Assembly (NCBI GenBank): GCA_003576915.1 | Contig: QEVF01000002.1 | Span: 124,001-188,000 of the forward strand | From: Planctomycetota bacterium | GTDB taxonomy: Bacteria; Planctomycetota; UBA8742; UBA2392 | Length of the DNA stretch: 64,000 nt | Reading direction: 5' to 3' | Shown: one piece after another, positions 17,763-27,038 of the stretch | Numbering within the stretch: the stretch's first letter is position 1 | Layout: every line of letters begins with the position of its first letter | Translations under genes and position numbers: made by a program | Notes under the pieces: generated by a model | What the model saw: the letters and a program-made list of their open reading frames with translations, nothing else | Databases searched by the model: none | Told to the model about the DNA's origin: nothing

Positions 17763-19493
17763 ATGAATCATGCCATTCGCCTCTGCCTGGCCGTCGGTGC
17801 CCTCTGTTTCTTCATGCTGGCCCCCGCGGCACAGGAGGGCGCCAAGGGTTCCCTTGCGGCCCCGAACCTGGAATCCATCAGCGTGGCGGACCTGAAAGGG
17901 GACGTCTATTTCCTTGCCTCAGATGAAATGCGCGGTCGCGACACAGCCAAGCCGGAGTCTGAGATCGCTTCGGCCTACATTGCCAGCCGCTTTCGCAAGG
18001 CCGGGGCGATGCCCGCGGGCGAAAACGGGAGCTACTTTCAGGAGGTCCAATTTGCCTACCATGAGTTCACGGAGCCTCCCGTGGCAAGGCTCTACGACTC
18101 GCAGCAGGCAGGCGATGGGCCGTTGGCGGAGTTCAAGTACGGCCAGGATTTTTCGTCGGCGGGCGGAAGGCCCCGGCCCGTTGCCAGGTGTGAAGTCGTG
18201 TTTGCGGGCTATGCGATCACGGATGCCGCCCGCGGCTGGGATGACCTTGGCGGTCTGGATCTCAAGGGCAAGACGGCCCTCATCCTGCGCTACGAGCCCA
18301 CGGGCTGGCGCAGCGGCAGCTCCATGCGCGGGTGGTCCCGAAACAGCTATCTGGAAACCAAGGCAGCCCTGCTGCGCAAGGCGGGCGCCGCCGCGGTTCT
18401 CATGGTGACAGGCCCGGCATCGACGGGGGGCATCGACAACTGGGTTCCCTTGGGCAGCAGCGAAACCGGCAGTGATTCTCCGCCACTGACCCTGGCGGAC
18501 GAACCTGAGCAGCAAGACGGTCTTGGCCTGCCCTTTTTCTCCGCGAGCGTGAAGGCGGTGGACCGCATTCTGGGAGAGGATGGCGCGATCAAGCGCCTGC
18601 AGGAGGCCCTGGACAAGGGTGACCGCAAGGCCATGCCGGACCTCTCCGCCAAGCGCATTGAATTCGATGTCAAGACACGCCGGGTGCTCAAGTCGGGGCG
18701 CAACGTTCTTGCCAAGATTGAAGGTGAACTCAACGAATGGGTGGTACTCGGCGGCCACTACGACCATATCGGCCTTGGCTACTTCGGCGCAACCGACGCG
18801 CGAACCGCCATGGGCAAGGTTCACAACGGCGCCGACGACAACGCCTCGGGCACCTCGGCCATCATGGAGATCGCGGAGGCCTTCGCAGGCCAGCGCAAGC
18901 CCAGGCGCAGCTTCCTGTTCATCGCTTTCACCGGCGAGGAGAAGGGGCTGCTGGGCAGCGCCTGGTATGCCCGACACCCCGTGGTGCCCCACGAAAAGAC
19001 CCTGGCCATGATCAACATCGACATGATCGGGCGCGTCAAGAACAGGCGTCTGGAAATGCACGGCATGGCCAGCAGCAAAGCTCTGGCGCAACACGTGCGG
19101 GATTGCGCTCCCCTCTTCCCGGAACTGAACCTGAAGTTCAATGAGCAGCCGGTGGGACCGGTCTCGGATATGTGGGCCTTCTATCAGGCAGGCGTTCCGG
19201 TACTGTTTCCGTTCAGCGGCTACAACGAGGAAATGCACTCCATCAAGGATCGGCCGGAGACCATCAACTACGAGGGTCTGGCTCAGGCCACGCGCCTGGT
19301 GGCCGAGATCGCGTGGCGCATCAGCGAAAACCCTGCCTACCCCGACTATCGCGGAACCAACAAGGACGCCATCGGCCCCGATGGTCAGTATCGCATTCCA
19401 CGACCCAACGAGCCCAAACCCGCTCCCAAGGAAAAGCTACCCGAGGATTCCGAGAAGGAAGAGGAGTTCGCCATGCCTCGCCGCGAGGGCTGA
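17763..19493 (+). CDS. Secreted M28-family zinc aminopeptidase with PA domain
   Basis: 576 aa from ATG 17763, which puts the Sec signal peptide MNHAIRLCLAVGALCFFMLA at the N-terminus. Residues about 70-280 hold a PA (protease-associated) insert (KGKTALILRYEP, AGAAAVLMVTGPA). The M28 di-zinc site is complete: His in LGGHYDHIG (near residue 332), bridging Asp in NGADDNASG, catalytic Glu-Glu in TGEEKGLLG, Asp in NIDMIGRV, and final His in EMHSIKDRPETIN. It should hydrolyse N-terminal residues from peptides outside the cytoplasm or in the periplasm. The C-terminal 30 residues are Pro/Glu/Lys-rich and disordered. It is monocistronic, convergent with phoR. Confidence 0.92.
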   Translation: MNHAIRLCLAVGALCFFMLAPAAQEGAKGSLAAPNLESISVADLKGDVYFLASDEMRGRDTAKPESEIASAYIASRFRKAGAMPAGENGSYFQEVQFAYHEFTEPPVARLYDSQQAGDGPLAEFKYGQDFSSAGGRPRPVARCEVVFAGYAITDAARGWDDLGGLDLKGKTALILRYEPTGWRSGSSMRGWSRNSYLETKAALLRKAGAAAVLMVTGPASTGGIDNWVPLGSSETGSDSPPLTLADEPEQQDGLGLPFFSASVKAVDRILGEDGAIKRLQEALDKGDRKAMPDLSAKRIEFDVKTRRVLKSGRNVLAKIEGELNEWVVLGGHYDHIGLGYFGATDARTAMGKVHNGADDNASGTSAIMEIAEAFAGQRKPRRSFLFIAFTGEEKGLLGSAWYARHPVVPHEKTLAMINIDMIGRVKNRRLEMHGMASSKALAQHVRDCAPLFPELNLKFNEQPVGPVSDMWAFYQAGVPVLFPFSGYNEEMHSIKDRPETINYEGLAQATRLVAEIAWRISENPAYPDYRGTNKDAIGPDGQYRIPRPNEPKPAPKEKLPEDSEKEEEFAMPRREG

Positions 19494-19552
19494 AACGCCG
19501 CTGAATGGAAGGTCTGGCCCGACTTGCTGCGGCCCAAATGGCCTGAAGGCGG

Positions 19553-21313
19553 CTACGCCGCCGGCAGGCTGATGCGAAAGAGACTGCCCTTGCCGACTTC
19601 GCTTTCGGCCTCAATTCGGCCCCCGTGGCGCAGCGCTACATGTTTGACGATGCTCAAGCCCAACCCGGTGCCGCCGAGGGCGCGGGAGCGGGCCTTGTCC
19701 ACCCGGTAGAATCGCTCAAACACGCGCGGCAGGGACTCGCGGGGAATTCCGATGCCGGTGTCGGCGACCGCAATCTCGTGGAGGCCGTCAGCCGTTGAAA
19801 CAGTGACCGTGACCTTGCCGCCCTCGGGCGTGTATTTCACGGCATTGTCGATCAGGTTCTCGACCGCTTCGCTCAGGTCCTCGTCGTTGACGACGGCAAA
19901 GGCGGGCGAAGGCGCGGCGAGCCACTCCAGCGTCACCCGGCGGCGCTCGGCGCGCTCCTTGAACTGGGCCAGGACCCGTTCGACCAGGGGGTTGAGATCC
20001 ATGCGCTGGCGGGCGTCATCTGTCGGGCTGCCTTCGAGGCGCGAGATGTCGAGGATGTCGGACACAAGCTTGGTCAGGCGCTCGGCATTGTTGCGGATTT
20101 TCTCGAGGAAAGGCCCTCGAGCTTCGACATCGTCCATGGCGCCGTCCAGCAACGTTTCAACATAGGCCTTGATGCTGGTCAGGGGTGTCTTCAGTTCATG
20201 ACTGACGTCGGCTACGAAGTCGCGCCGCATCTGCTCGAGGCGCCGGTCTTCGGTGCGATCCCGGACCAGCAGCACCGAGCGCTTTTCACCTTCAGCCGTT
20301 TCGAACATCGGCGTGGCGACGATTTCCAGCGTGCGGGTCGAGGCCCCGGCGCCCAATTCCAGCTTCACGCTTGACGGTCCATCCACCTCCCGAAGCGTGT
20401 TGAGCAGGTCATGGACTTCAGGGTGGCGAAGGTTCTGCCACAGGGGCTTGCCTTCCAACTGCGCCGCGGACAGTCCCAGAAGCCGGGTCGCTGCCCGATT
20501 GACCAGCGCCACGTCGCCCTTCGCATCCACCAGCAGCAGGCCGTCAGAGACGTTTTCCATGATGCTGGCCAGTTCACGGCTCTGCCCCTCCAGCTCATTG
20601 ACACGCTGGCGCATCTGCACACCCACGGAGTAAAGGGCGGCTTCCAGCTCGCCGAAGTCACCCCCGGCGGCACGAACAGCAGCGGAATCAGTCGCGTCGA
20701 GGCGGCCCTCTGTCATGCCCTCGGCGGCTTCGCGCAGGCGATCGATGGGGCTGCGAATGAGCCGCGTCGCCAGCAGCGCCAATCCGCTGCCCACGATCAG
20801 CAGGGCCCCGGCAATGGCCAGAAGGCCCTGACGCATGGCGCTCAGCCGCGCGTTCGTGACTTCCGTTGGGCGGGCCACACGCAGTACGGGAGTCTGGCTG
20901 TCCCGGGGATCAGTGACGGCAACGTAGTCCATTTCGCGCCGCAGCGTCTGGCTGACGCGGGTGTCCAGGCCCACGCCGCGGACGAGCGCCTCCTGAATCT
21001 CCGGGCGTTGAAGATGGCTTTCCATGGCGCGGCCATCCGCATCCGTGTCGGCCAGCACCATTCCGTCGCGCCTTATCAGAGTGACGCGCGCGTCCGCCTG
21101 ACGGCCCACTTCTTCCAGATCGATCTGTCCGCCCGCCTGCCGCAACGCCATAAAGGCCAGGCGGGCGCGCGATTTCAGGTCGGCCATGGCCTCGTCCCGC
21201 AGCGTCTGGCGCAGACTCCAGTCGATATAAGCCTGAGAAACGGCCACGAAGGCCAGCACCGCCACGGTGTTGACCGCCAGCAGACGCCAGAGAAGGCGCG
21301 AACGCAGCATCAC
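19553..21313 (-). CDS. phoR: Phosphate-type sensor histidine kinase PhoR
   Basis: 586 aa. It has two transmembrane helices (about 8-28 and 160-180) flanking a roughly 130-residue periplasmic sensor, then a HAMP-like segment (RLIRSPIDRLREAAEGM). A PAS domain follows (about 245-345), then HisKA with phospho-acceptor His in DVSHELKTPLTSIKAYVETL, and HATPase with N-box NLIDNAVKYTPEGGKV and G-box VADTGIGIPRE / GGTGLGLSIVKH. This is the PhoR/ResE architecture with a large periplasmic domain, longer than E. coli PhoR (about 430 aa). It lies 44 bases downstream of phoB, in the order phoU-phoB-phoR. Phosphate specificity is inferred from phoU and phoB. Confidence 0.92.
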   Translation of the reverse strand: MMLRSRLLWRLLAVNTVAVLAFVAVSQAYIDWSLRQTLRDEAMADLKSRARLAFMALRQAGGQIDLEEVGRQADARVTLIRRDGMVLADTDADGRAMESHLQRPEIQEALVRGVGLDTRVSQTLRREMDYVAVTDPRDSQTPVLRVARPTEVTNARLSAMRQGLLAIAGALLIVGSGLALLATRLIRSPIDRLREAAEGMTEGRLDATDSAAVRAAGGDFGELEAALYSVGVQMRQRVNELEGQSRELASIMENVSDGLLLVDAKGDVALVNRAATRLLGLSAAQLEGKPLWQNLRHPEVHDLLNTLREVDGPSSVKLELGAGASTRTLEIVATPMFETAEGEKRSVLLVRDRTEDRRLEQMRRDFVADVSHELKTPLTSIKAYVETLLDGAMDDVEARGPFLEKIRNNAERLTKLVSDILDISRLEGSPTDDARQRMDLNPLVERVLAQFKERAERRRVTLEWLAAPSPAFAVVNDEDLSEAVENLIDNAVKYTPEGGKVTVTVSTADGLHEIAVADTGIGIPRESLPRVFERFYRVDKARSRALGGTGLGLSIVKHVALRHGGRIEAESEVGKGSLFRISLPAA

Positions 21314-21357
21314 AGGAGGACGTTAGAAGATAGCGGGTCCAGGGCCAAGCGTGAGGC

Positions 21358-22068
21358 TCAGGCTTCTTCCATGCGATAGCCCACACCCCGCACGGTCAAT
21401 ATGAGCTTGCCGGCCTCACCCAGCTTGCGCCGCAGGGCGCCCACATGGACGTCGATGTTCCGCTCGGTCACAAACACGTCCGGTCCCACGACCGCATTCA
21501 AGAGCTGGTCCCGCGTGAAAACCCTGCCGCGGCGCAGCATGAGATGCCGCAGAAGCTTGAACTCCGAAAGCGTAAGTTGCACCTGCTCACCCTCAACGCT
21601 GACCTCGTGGCGCGCGGCATCCAGGGTGATGGGGCCAAGTTTGAGGATATCGCTGTGGGACTCGTCTTTGCGGGCGGGGTCATTGCGGCGCAGCACGGCT
21701 TTCATGCGCGCGAGCAGCTCTACGGGCGAGAACGGCTTGGGCACGTAGTCATCGGCCCCCAGAGTCAGGCCCAGCACGATGTCCGCTTCCGTGCCTTTGG
21801 CGGTGAGCATGACGATGGGGATCTGGCGCGTCCGCTCACTGCCTCGAAGGCGGCGGCAGACCTCCAGGCCGTCCATGCGCGGCAGCATCAGGTCGAGCAG
21901 TATCAGGTCGGGAAGGCGGGCCGCGGCGACCTCCAGGCCCTTTTCGCCGGAGTCGGCGGAGAGGGTGTCAAATCCATTCTTGTTGAGGTTGTATTTGAGC
22001 ACCTCAACGATGTCGGTTTCGTCTTCAATGACAAGCACGGTCCGGCGCTTGGGGGGCGGCGTGTTCAA
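21358..22068 (-). CDS. phoB: Response regulator, PhoB/OmpR family
   Basis: 236 aa. The receiver domain (13-125) has the acidic pair ED near 17-18, phospho-acceptor Asp in LILLDLMLPRMDG, Thr in VMLTAKG and Lys in YVPKPFSP. The winged-helix DNA-binding domain follows (LTLSEFKLLRHLMLRRGRVFTRDQLLNAV ... RNIDVHVGALRRKLGE...ILTVRGVGYRM), the OmpR/PhoB class. It overlaps phoU by four bases (ATGA type), which makes co-translation likely. It should activate phosphate-starvation genes. I looked for Pho-box direct repeats near 22.8 kb and saw none convincing. Confidence 0.93.
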   Translation of the reverse strand: MNTPPPKRRTVLVIEDETDIVEVLKYNLNKNGFDTLSADSGEKGLEVAAARLPDLILLDLMLPRMDGLEVCRRLRGSERTRQIPIVMLTAKGTEADIVLGLTLGADDYVPKPFSPVELLARMKAVLRRNDPARKDESHSDILKLGPITLDAARHEVSVEGEQVQLTLSEFKLLRHLMLRRGRVFTRDQLLNAVVGPDVFVTERNIDVHVGALRRKLGEAGKLILTVRGVGYRMEEA

Positions 22069-22748
22069 GGCTTGTTGCCCTCGGAGTCGAGCCGATCTTT
22101 GGCTTTGTGAATGCTGCGGCCGCTGACGATGTAGATGACCTGCTCGGCGATGTCCGTGGCGCGATCGGCAGCACGCTCAAGGTGCCGGCACAGGTTCATG
22201 GTCTGCAGCGCGTCTTCCACCTGGTCTGGGTGAAACTTGATGAACTCGATCAGCTGCTTGTTCATCTTGCGGTAGGCTTCGTCCACTTCCGTGTCCATGT
22301 CCAGGACTTCGTTGGCCTTGTCTACCGAGAGCTCAATGAAGGCCTGCAGGGCCCTGTCCAGCATGCTGATGACGTTCTTGCCGATGCCTTCGAAATCCAG
22401 TTCAACGTTCAGCGGCGGACGCTTTGAGAGGTAGCGTACGCGCCGCGCTATGTTGGCTGCCACGTCACCCGTGCGCTCAATCGTGCTGTTGATCTTGATG
22501 ACGCTGGTGATGAACCTGAGGTCGCTCGCCACGGGCTGATAGAGCGCCAGCAGCTTCAGGCACTCCTCCTCCACGCGCAGCTCGCGGTCGTGAAGCGGGC
22601 GATCGGCCTCGATGACCTGCTGAGCCAGGTCGGCGTCGCGGCGCGTCAAGGCACTGATCGCCTTGCGGATGGCCGCAAGGGCCAGGGCGCCTGTGTTCAG
22701 CATGTCACGCTTCAGGAGCTCGAGCTCCCGGGTAAAGTGGCGTTCCAT
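22065..22748 (-). CDS. phoU: Phosphate signalling regulator PhoU
   Basis: 227 aa from ATG 22748 (MERHFTRELELLKRDML); a GTG at 22763 would add five residues. It is all-helical with the two PhoU three-helix repeats and their metal-binding E/DxxxD motifs (VEEECLKLLALYQPVASDLRF, later DTEVDEAYRKMNKQLI and CRHLERAADRATDIAE). PhoU links the Pst phosphate transporter to PhoR and keeps the kinase off when phosphate is plentiful. It is first in the phoU-phoB-phoR unit. No pstSCAB genes are in the window. The 283 bases between it and the MoxR gene hold no gene. Confidence 0.93.
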   Translation of the reverse strand: MERHFTRELELLKRDMLNTGALALAAIRKAISALTRRDADLAQQVIEADRPLHDRELRVEEECLKLLALYQPVASDLRFITSVIKINSTIERTGDVAANIARRVRYLSKRPPLNVELDFEGIGKNVISMLDRALQAFIELSVDKANEVLDMDTEVDEAYRKMNKQLIEFIKFHPDQVEDALQTMNLCRHLERAADRATDIAEQVIYIVSGRSIHKAKDRLDSEGNKP

Positions 22749-23031
22749 CAGGACGTATCCCACCTGCGCGCTCTCTTGGAAATCCGGTGAGAGCAGACTC
22801 CCGGTTCAAGCCGCGATCCGGGAGCGATGGAGGGCCGGACACCCGCTTCCATCGCCAGCGGAGGCTTGATAGCTCATTGAAGTAAAGGGATTGTGAAGAA
22901 GGCTTCAAGGCGTAAATAAACGTTGGAATCGGGCCGGTGCGGAACTGGCGCAAGGCGCCCGCCCTTCGTGCAAACGGGTACCCCTGTCGCGCGGCGCTAT
23001 GTAACGTGCTCAAGGCAAACGGGAAACACTC

Positions 23032-24033
23032 ATGGACATCGAACAGCAGGCCCGCAGCTTTCAGGAAACGTTGATCCGGCTGCGCGACGAGATCGCCAAG
23101 GTCATCGTCGGCCATCAGGACATCATCGAGAAAACCATCATCGGCTTTGTCGCGGGCGGGCATGTGCTGCTCGAAGGCGTGCCGGGCTTGGGCAAGACGT
23201 TGCTCGTTCGTACCCTGGCTGATGCCGTCAGCGTGCAGTTCTCGCGCATTCAGTTTACCCCCGACCTGATGCCGGCGGACATCACCGGCACCAACATCGT
23301 GGTGGAGGAAGACGGGCGGCGGCGCTTCGAGTTTCAGAAAGGGCCCATATTCGGGAACATCATCCTCGCCGACGAAATCAACCGCGCAACGCCCAAGACC
23401 CAGAGCGCACTGCTCGAAGCCATGCAGGAAGGCAGCGTGACCCTTGCGGGCAAGCGCATGGTGTTCGAGCAGCCATTTTTCGTGCTCGCCACCCAGAACC
23501 CCATTGAAATGGAGGGCACCTATCCTTTGCCCGAAGCCCAGCTCGACCGCTTCATGTTCAAGCTGGATGTCAAATCGCCCTCCGTGCAGGAACTCGCCGC
23601 CATCTTCGGAGGGACCACGGGCTCCACCCAGAACAAAGCCCAGTCCGTCGTTGACGGAAAGCGCATACTCGAGATGCGTGCTTTGGCCAGGCAGGTGCCG
23701 GTGGCCCAGCACCTGCTGGAGTACGTGGCGCGGCTGGTGCTTGCCACACACCCCGCAAGCCCGGAGGGGGCGCCGGTCGTCAAGCAGTTCGTGCGTGTGG
23801 GCTCAAGTCCGCGCGGCGGGCAGGCCATCATCAATGGCGCCAAGCTGATTGCATTGATGAAGGGCCGCTACAATGTAAGCGCCGACGACATTCGCGATTG
23901 CGCCCGCCCGGCCCTGCGCCATCGCCTGATTCTGAACTTTGAAGGGGAAGCTGAGGGCATCAAGCCCGACGATGTCGTGGGCAAGGTCATCGAGCACGTG
24001 CCGGACATCCCCGAGCGGGTGCGCCGCATGTAG
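23032..24033 (+). CDS. MoxR-family AAA+ ATPase
   Basis: 333 aa. Walker A GVPGLGKT (about 51-58), Walker B and sensor regions IILADEINRATPKTQSALLEAMQE, and the MoxR signature LATQNPIEMEGTYPLPEAQLDRF are all present. The C-terminal lid domain (about 250-330) carries arginine-rich helices (SSPRGGQAIINGAKLIALM, RPALRHRLILNFEGEAEG). MoxR ATPases act as chaperones that mature partner proteins, usually with a neighbouring DUF58 and von Willebrand A proteins. Here the next gene is a convergent DUF2200 gene, so the usual partners are absent, although a DUF444 vWA protein lies far off at 54 kb. Confidence 0.93.
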   Translation: MDIEQQARSFQETLIRLRDEIAKVIVGHQDIIEKTIIGFVAGGHVLLEGVPGLGKTLLVRTLADAVSVQFSRIQFTPDLMPADITGTNIVVEEDGRRRFEFQKGPIFGNIILADEINRATPKTQSALLEAMQEGSVTLAGKRMVFEQPFFVLATQNPIEMEGTYPLPEAQLDRFMFKLDVKSPSVQELAAIFGGTTGSTQNKAQSVVDGKRILEMRALARQVPVAQHLLEYVARLVLATHPASPEGAPVVKQFVRVGSSPRGGQAIINGAKLIALMKGRYNVSADDIRDCARPALRHRLILNFEGEAEGIKPDDVVGKVIEHVPDIPERVRRM

Positions 24034-24047
24034 TCCCGGCAATGCAC

Positions 24048-24398
24048 TCATTGCCTGAGGATCTTCTCCATGGGCTTGCCCTTGGCCAGTTCGTCCACCA
24101 GCTTGTCCAGGTAGCGCAGTTTGCGCATCAGGGGGTCTTCGACCTCTTCCACACGGACGCCACAGACGACTCCCCGGATCAATGCGCTGTTGGGGTGAAA
24201 GCGTGGCGCCTGCTCGAAGAACGCCTGCAAATCGACATCCGCTTCCAACTGCCGCCTCAATCCTGCCGTGTCATATCCCATCAGCCAGCAAATGATCTGG
24301 TCCACCTCGTCCTGGGTGCGCTTCTTGCGCTTGGCCTTTTGAACGTACAAAGGATAGACCTTTGAAAGTTTCATCTTGAACACGGCGTGAACGGGCAT
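24048..24398 (-). CDS. DUF2200 family protein
   Basis: 116 aa. I start it at ATG 24398, where AGGTG sits five bases upstream; an ATG at 24401 and a GTG at 24413 are alternatives. The family landmarks are there in order: [20 protein letters not shown], the [13 protein letters not shown] helix, [20 protein letters not shown] and a [20 protein letters not shown] tail. DUF2200 proteins are small and conserved in many bacteria; no function is established. It is convergent with the MoxR gene (14-base gap). Confidence 0.85.
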   Translation of the reverse strand: MPVHAVFKMKLSKVYPLYVQKAKRKKRTQDEVDQIICWLMGYDTAGLRRQLEADVDLQAFFEQAPRFHPNSALIRGVVCGVRVEEVEDPLMRKLRYLDKLVDELAKGKPMEKILRQ

Positions 24399-24481
24399 CA
24401 TCTCACCTGGCACCTGGGGTCTTGACGGTCAATTCCTCTCTGCCGCCGTTTGAGCGGCCGCGTTGGAGCAATGCACAATCT

Positions 24482-25357
24482 ATGCCCGAACTGCCGGAAG
24501 TCGAGGTCACAAGGCGGGAGCTTGCGCCGCGTCTGCTTGGGCGTCGCATAAGCGCCGTTCACACCACCGCGCCCAGCTACTTCTTCCTCACGTCACCCGC
24601 GCGTCTGAAGAGCCGCTTGAAAGGGCGAACCGTCACAGACCTGGGCCGCCGCGGCAAGTACCTGCTGGCCCGGCTCGACTCCGGAGACATGCTCCTGCTT
24701 CACCTCGGAATGACGGGCCAGTTGTTCACGGCCCAGGCCAGGAGCCCTCGGTTGCTCAGTGCCACCGCCCGCACGTCCCTGACGCCGCGGGAGCTTGCCG
24801 GATTCAAGCCCGATCGCCACACGCATCTGCGCCTGTGTTTCACAGACGGGGGTGACGACGTGATTTTTCGCGACGTGCGAAAGTTCGGGAAAGTGCTGCT
24901 GCTGCCGGCCGGCCGCAGTGATGCACGGCTGGACAAGCTCGGCGTTGACGCCCTCCAAGCCAGGGGGGCCGACCTGCTCAAAGCGACCCGCAAACGCCGC
25001 ACGCCCATCAAGACGCTGCTGCTGGATCAGAGTGTGATTGCGGGGATCGGGAACATCTACGCCGATGAGGGGTTGTTTCTGGCCCGCGTCCGGCCCACTC
25101 GGCGTGCGGACCGGGTGTCGCCTGCCGAATGCGACAGGATTGTGGAGTCCTGTCAGGCGGTCCTGCGGCGCGGCATCGAGACCGGCGGCTCCTCGATATC
25201 GGACTACGTACGTCCTGAAGGCGGTGATGGCGGCTATCAGGATGAACGCAAGGTCTATGCGCGCGAGGGGTTGCCCTGCCTGAACTGCGGGGAAACGATT
25301 GTGCGCCGCGTACTCGGGCAACGCTCAGCGCACTATTGTCCCCGCTGCCAACGCTAG
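24482..25357 (+). CDS. mutM: Formamidopyrimidine-DNA glycosylase (MutM/Fpg)
   Basis: 291 aa. The start is fixed at ATG 24482 because the enzyme must begin MPELPEVE: after Met removal Pro2 is the Schiff-base nucleophile and Glu3 the proton donor. The conserved Lys of the N-terminal domain is in RRGKYLL. The helix-two-turn-helix reads LLDQSVIAGIGNIYADEGLF, and the C-terminal zinc finger has four Cys (PCLNCGETIV...YCPRCQR). It excises 8-oxoguanine and formamidopyrimidines and nicks the strand. It is followed 71 bases later by rqcH, whose N-terminal domain shares its fold; adjacency may be chance. Confidence 0.96.
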   Translation: MPELPEVEVTRRELAPRLLGRRISAVHTTAPSYFFLTSPARLKSRLKGRTVTDLGRRGKYLLARLDSGDMLLLHLGMTGQLFTAQARSPRLLSATARTSLTPRELAGFKPDRHTHLRLCFTDGGDDVIFRDVRKFGKVLLLPAGRSDARLDKLGVDALQARGADLLKATRKRRTPIKTLLLDQSVIAGIGNIYADEGLFLARVRPTRRADRVSPAECDRIVESCQAVLRRGIETGGSSISDYVRPEGGDGGYQDERKVYAREGLPCLNCGETIVRRVLGQRSAHYCPRCQR

Positions 25358-25428
25358 CCCGACACAGGAAGGTTGACCTGAGGCGCGTTGCTAGCAACAC
25401 TGGCGCCGCACCAAGGGTAAGAGAACGA

Positions 25429-26952
25429 ATGCTCAGCCTCGCCGAGCTGCGACATGTCGCGCAAGTCATCACTTCCAGCCTCAAGGGATGGAAGGTTCAG
25501 CGTATTGTCCAGCCTGACGGCCAGGAAGTTGTCCTCAATCTCTACGGCTACGATGAGACCAGGGCCGATGGCATCCGGCGCAACTTGCGCATATGCGCGA
25601 AGCCTGAGTTGGCGCACATCGGCGAGGTAGATGCCCTGCCCAAGGCGCCCGTTGATCCGCCCGCCTTTGTGACTCTGCTGAGGGAGCGTCTGGAGCGATC
25701 ACGCATCCAGGGCGCGCGTATTGTCCACGATGACCGGCAACTTGCCATCGCGTTCAAAACCAAGGACGCGGAGTTCGAGCTGCTGCTGTCGCTGTTGGGC
25801 TCGCGCAGCAACCTTTACCTGCTGGACGGCCACGGGACGCTGCTGGGGGCGTTGCGCGCACTGGAGGATACGCGCCGCGAGCTCACGCGCGGCAAGCCCT
25901 GGATCAACCCGGAGTCTCCTGCGCCCGAGGAAGGCATGGATCGCTTTGCAGAGTGCAGCGACGTCGAGCTTCTGGCCGAAATCGGCCGCACCTATCAGGC
26001 GCTGGAGGGGGAACACGAATCCACCGAGTTGAAGCGCAAAGTAGAGTCTTCGCTCAAGCGCTCCAGCGAGTTCCTCGAACACAAGCTCAGCAAACTGGAG
26101 CGGGAGCTGCATGACGCGGAAGAGGCCAGGGCGCTGAAGAAAGAGGGCGAACTGCTCAAGAGCGTCCTGCACCGCATCAAGCCCGGCGATACGGAAGTGC
26201 TTGCCAACGACTACGAGACGGGTGAAGAACTGCGCATTCCCCTCAATCCCGCCTTGAGCGCGGCGGACAACCTGAGGACCTTCTTCAGAAAGTACCACAA
26301 GGGGCTGACTGGCGCGAACATGCTCAGCCAGCAGATCGAAGTCGTGCGCAGCACCCTGGCCGATGTTCACCGCCTGCGATCGGAGTTTGAGCAACTCTGC
26401 CAGAGCGGGCTCATGGATCAGCCTACACTTCGCGAATTCTCCGAAAGGGGCCCGGTCAAGAAGATCCTCCAGAAGTACTACCCTGAGTCGCGAAGGATCA
26501 CCAAGCCGCCCAAGGGCAAACCCAGGAAGAAGGAAGTACCCAGCAAGTTGATGCCGCGCCGTTATGCCACAGCCGAGAATCTGGAGATCTGGGTCGGCAA
26601 GAGTGACGAAGGCAATGACTACCTGACCACGAAGCTGGCGAGCGGCAACGACCTGTTCTTCCACCTGGAGGGGTGGCCTGGAAGTCACGTGGTGCTGCGC
26701 ACTGAAGGCCGGCGCGATCCTCCCGCAGAGGCGCTGCTTGATGCCTGTGAGTTGGCAGTTTACTACTCCAAGCAGAAGGGCGCGACACGCGCCAACGTGC
26801 ACGTGGCCCACATCAAGGACGTCAAGAAACCCAGTGGGGCCAAACCCGGGCTGGTTTACGTCAACCGCGGCAAAACGATTTCGCTGCGTCACGAGCCCAA
26901 GCGGCTGGAGCGCCTGTTGGGATCCGTCATCAAGGATACTGAGCCCCGTTGA
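25429..26952 (+). CDS. rqcH: NFACT protein RqcH (ribosome quality control)
   Basis: 507 aa from ATG 25429 (AAGGG upstream). Domains: NFACT-N (1-190), a helix-hairpin-helix region, a central coiled coil (about 215-380, with runs of charged residues such as KLSKLERELHDAEEARALKKE), and C-terminal NFACT-R (about 390-500; LEIWVGKSDEGNDYLT, NDLFFHLEGWPGSHVVL). The Asp-Arg pair that RqcH uses to select tRNA-Ala is conserved: D102-R103 in VHDDRQLAI, close to D97/R98 of Bacillus RqcH. It should add C-terminal Ala tails to nascent chains on stalled 50S subunits. The spacing to the trpS leader is short, but a promoter-like sequence overlaps its end. Confidence 0.93.
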   Translation: MLSLAELRHVAQVITSSLKGWKVQRIVQPDGQEVVLNLYGYDETRADGIRRNLRICAKPELAHIGEVDALPKAPVDPPAFVTLLRERLERSRIQGARIVHDDRQLAIAFKTKDAEFELLLSLLGSRSNLYLLDGHGTLLGALRALEDTRRELTRGKPWINPESPAPEEGMDRFAECSDVELLAEIGRTYQALEGEHESTELKRKVESSLKRSSEFLEHKLSKLERELHDAEEARALKKEGELLKSVLHRIKPGDTEVLANDYETGEELRIPLNPALSAADNLRTFFRKYHKGLTGANMLSQQIEVVRSTLADVHRLRSEFEQLCQSGLMDQPTLREFSERGPVKKILQKYYPESRRITKPPKGKPRKKEVPSKLMPRRYATAENLEIWVGKSDEGNDYLTTKLASGNDLFFHLEGWPGSHVVLRTEGRRDPPAEALLDACELAVYYSKQKGATRANVHVAHIKDVKKPSGAKPGLVYVNRGKTISLRHEPKRLERLLGSVIKDTEPR

Positions 26953-26976
26953 CGCTGATTGCCTGCGTGCTATCTC
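26949..26976 (+). promoter_or_regulatory. Candidate promoter of the trpS leader
   Basis: TTGACG (26949-26954), 16-base spacer, TATCTC (26971-26976). The -35 matches well, the -10 only partly. The predicted start would fall at about 26983-26985, at or just before the leader ATG, so the leader ORF could be leaderless. Confidence 0.35.
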
Positions 26977-26984
26977 TGGTGCCC

Positions 26985-27038
26985 ATGAAGCGCGTCAATC
27001 ACAGCGGCTGGTGGTGGAACGGGAACGGGCGAAGGTAG
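26985..27038 (+). CDS. trpL: Trp-rich leader peptide controlling trpS
   Basis: A 17-residue ORF, ATG 26985 to TAG 27036-27038, reading MKRVNHSGWWWNGNGRR. The three consecutive TGG codons (27009-27017) are the hallmark of a tryptophan attenuator. The ribosome-binding site is weak (GGTG seven bases before ATG), and the message may start almost at the ATG. When charged tRNA-Trp is scarce a ribosome should stall on the TGG codons; when it is plentiful the ribosome reaches the stop and covers the sequence that could otherwise pair with the terminator. It is too short for ordinary gene finders. The assignment rests on position upstream of trpS, the codon run and the flanking hairpins. Confidence 0.88.
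   Translation: MKRVNHSGWWWNGNGRR

Noticed and set aside
17919..19238. 439-codon ORF antisense to the M28 peptidase
   Set aside because: The plus strand encodes every zinc ligand of an M28 enzyme; no independent support for the antisense frame.
22764..23031. Pho box upstream of phoU
   Set aside because: The AT-rich stretch near 22.87-22.92 kb lacks the CTGTCAT-type direct repeats with 11-base spacing.
25336..25428. Longer RqcH start at 25336
   Set aside because: It would overlap the mutM stop and add 31 residues unlike NFACT; ATG 25429 aligns with the family start and has a ribosome-binding site.
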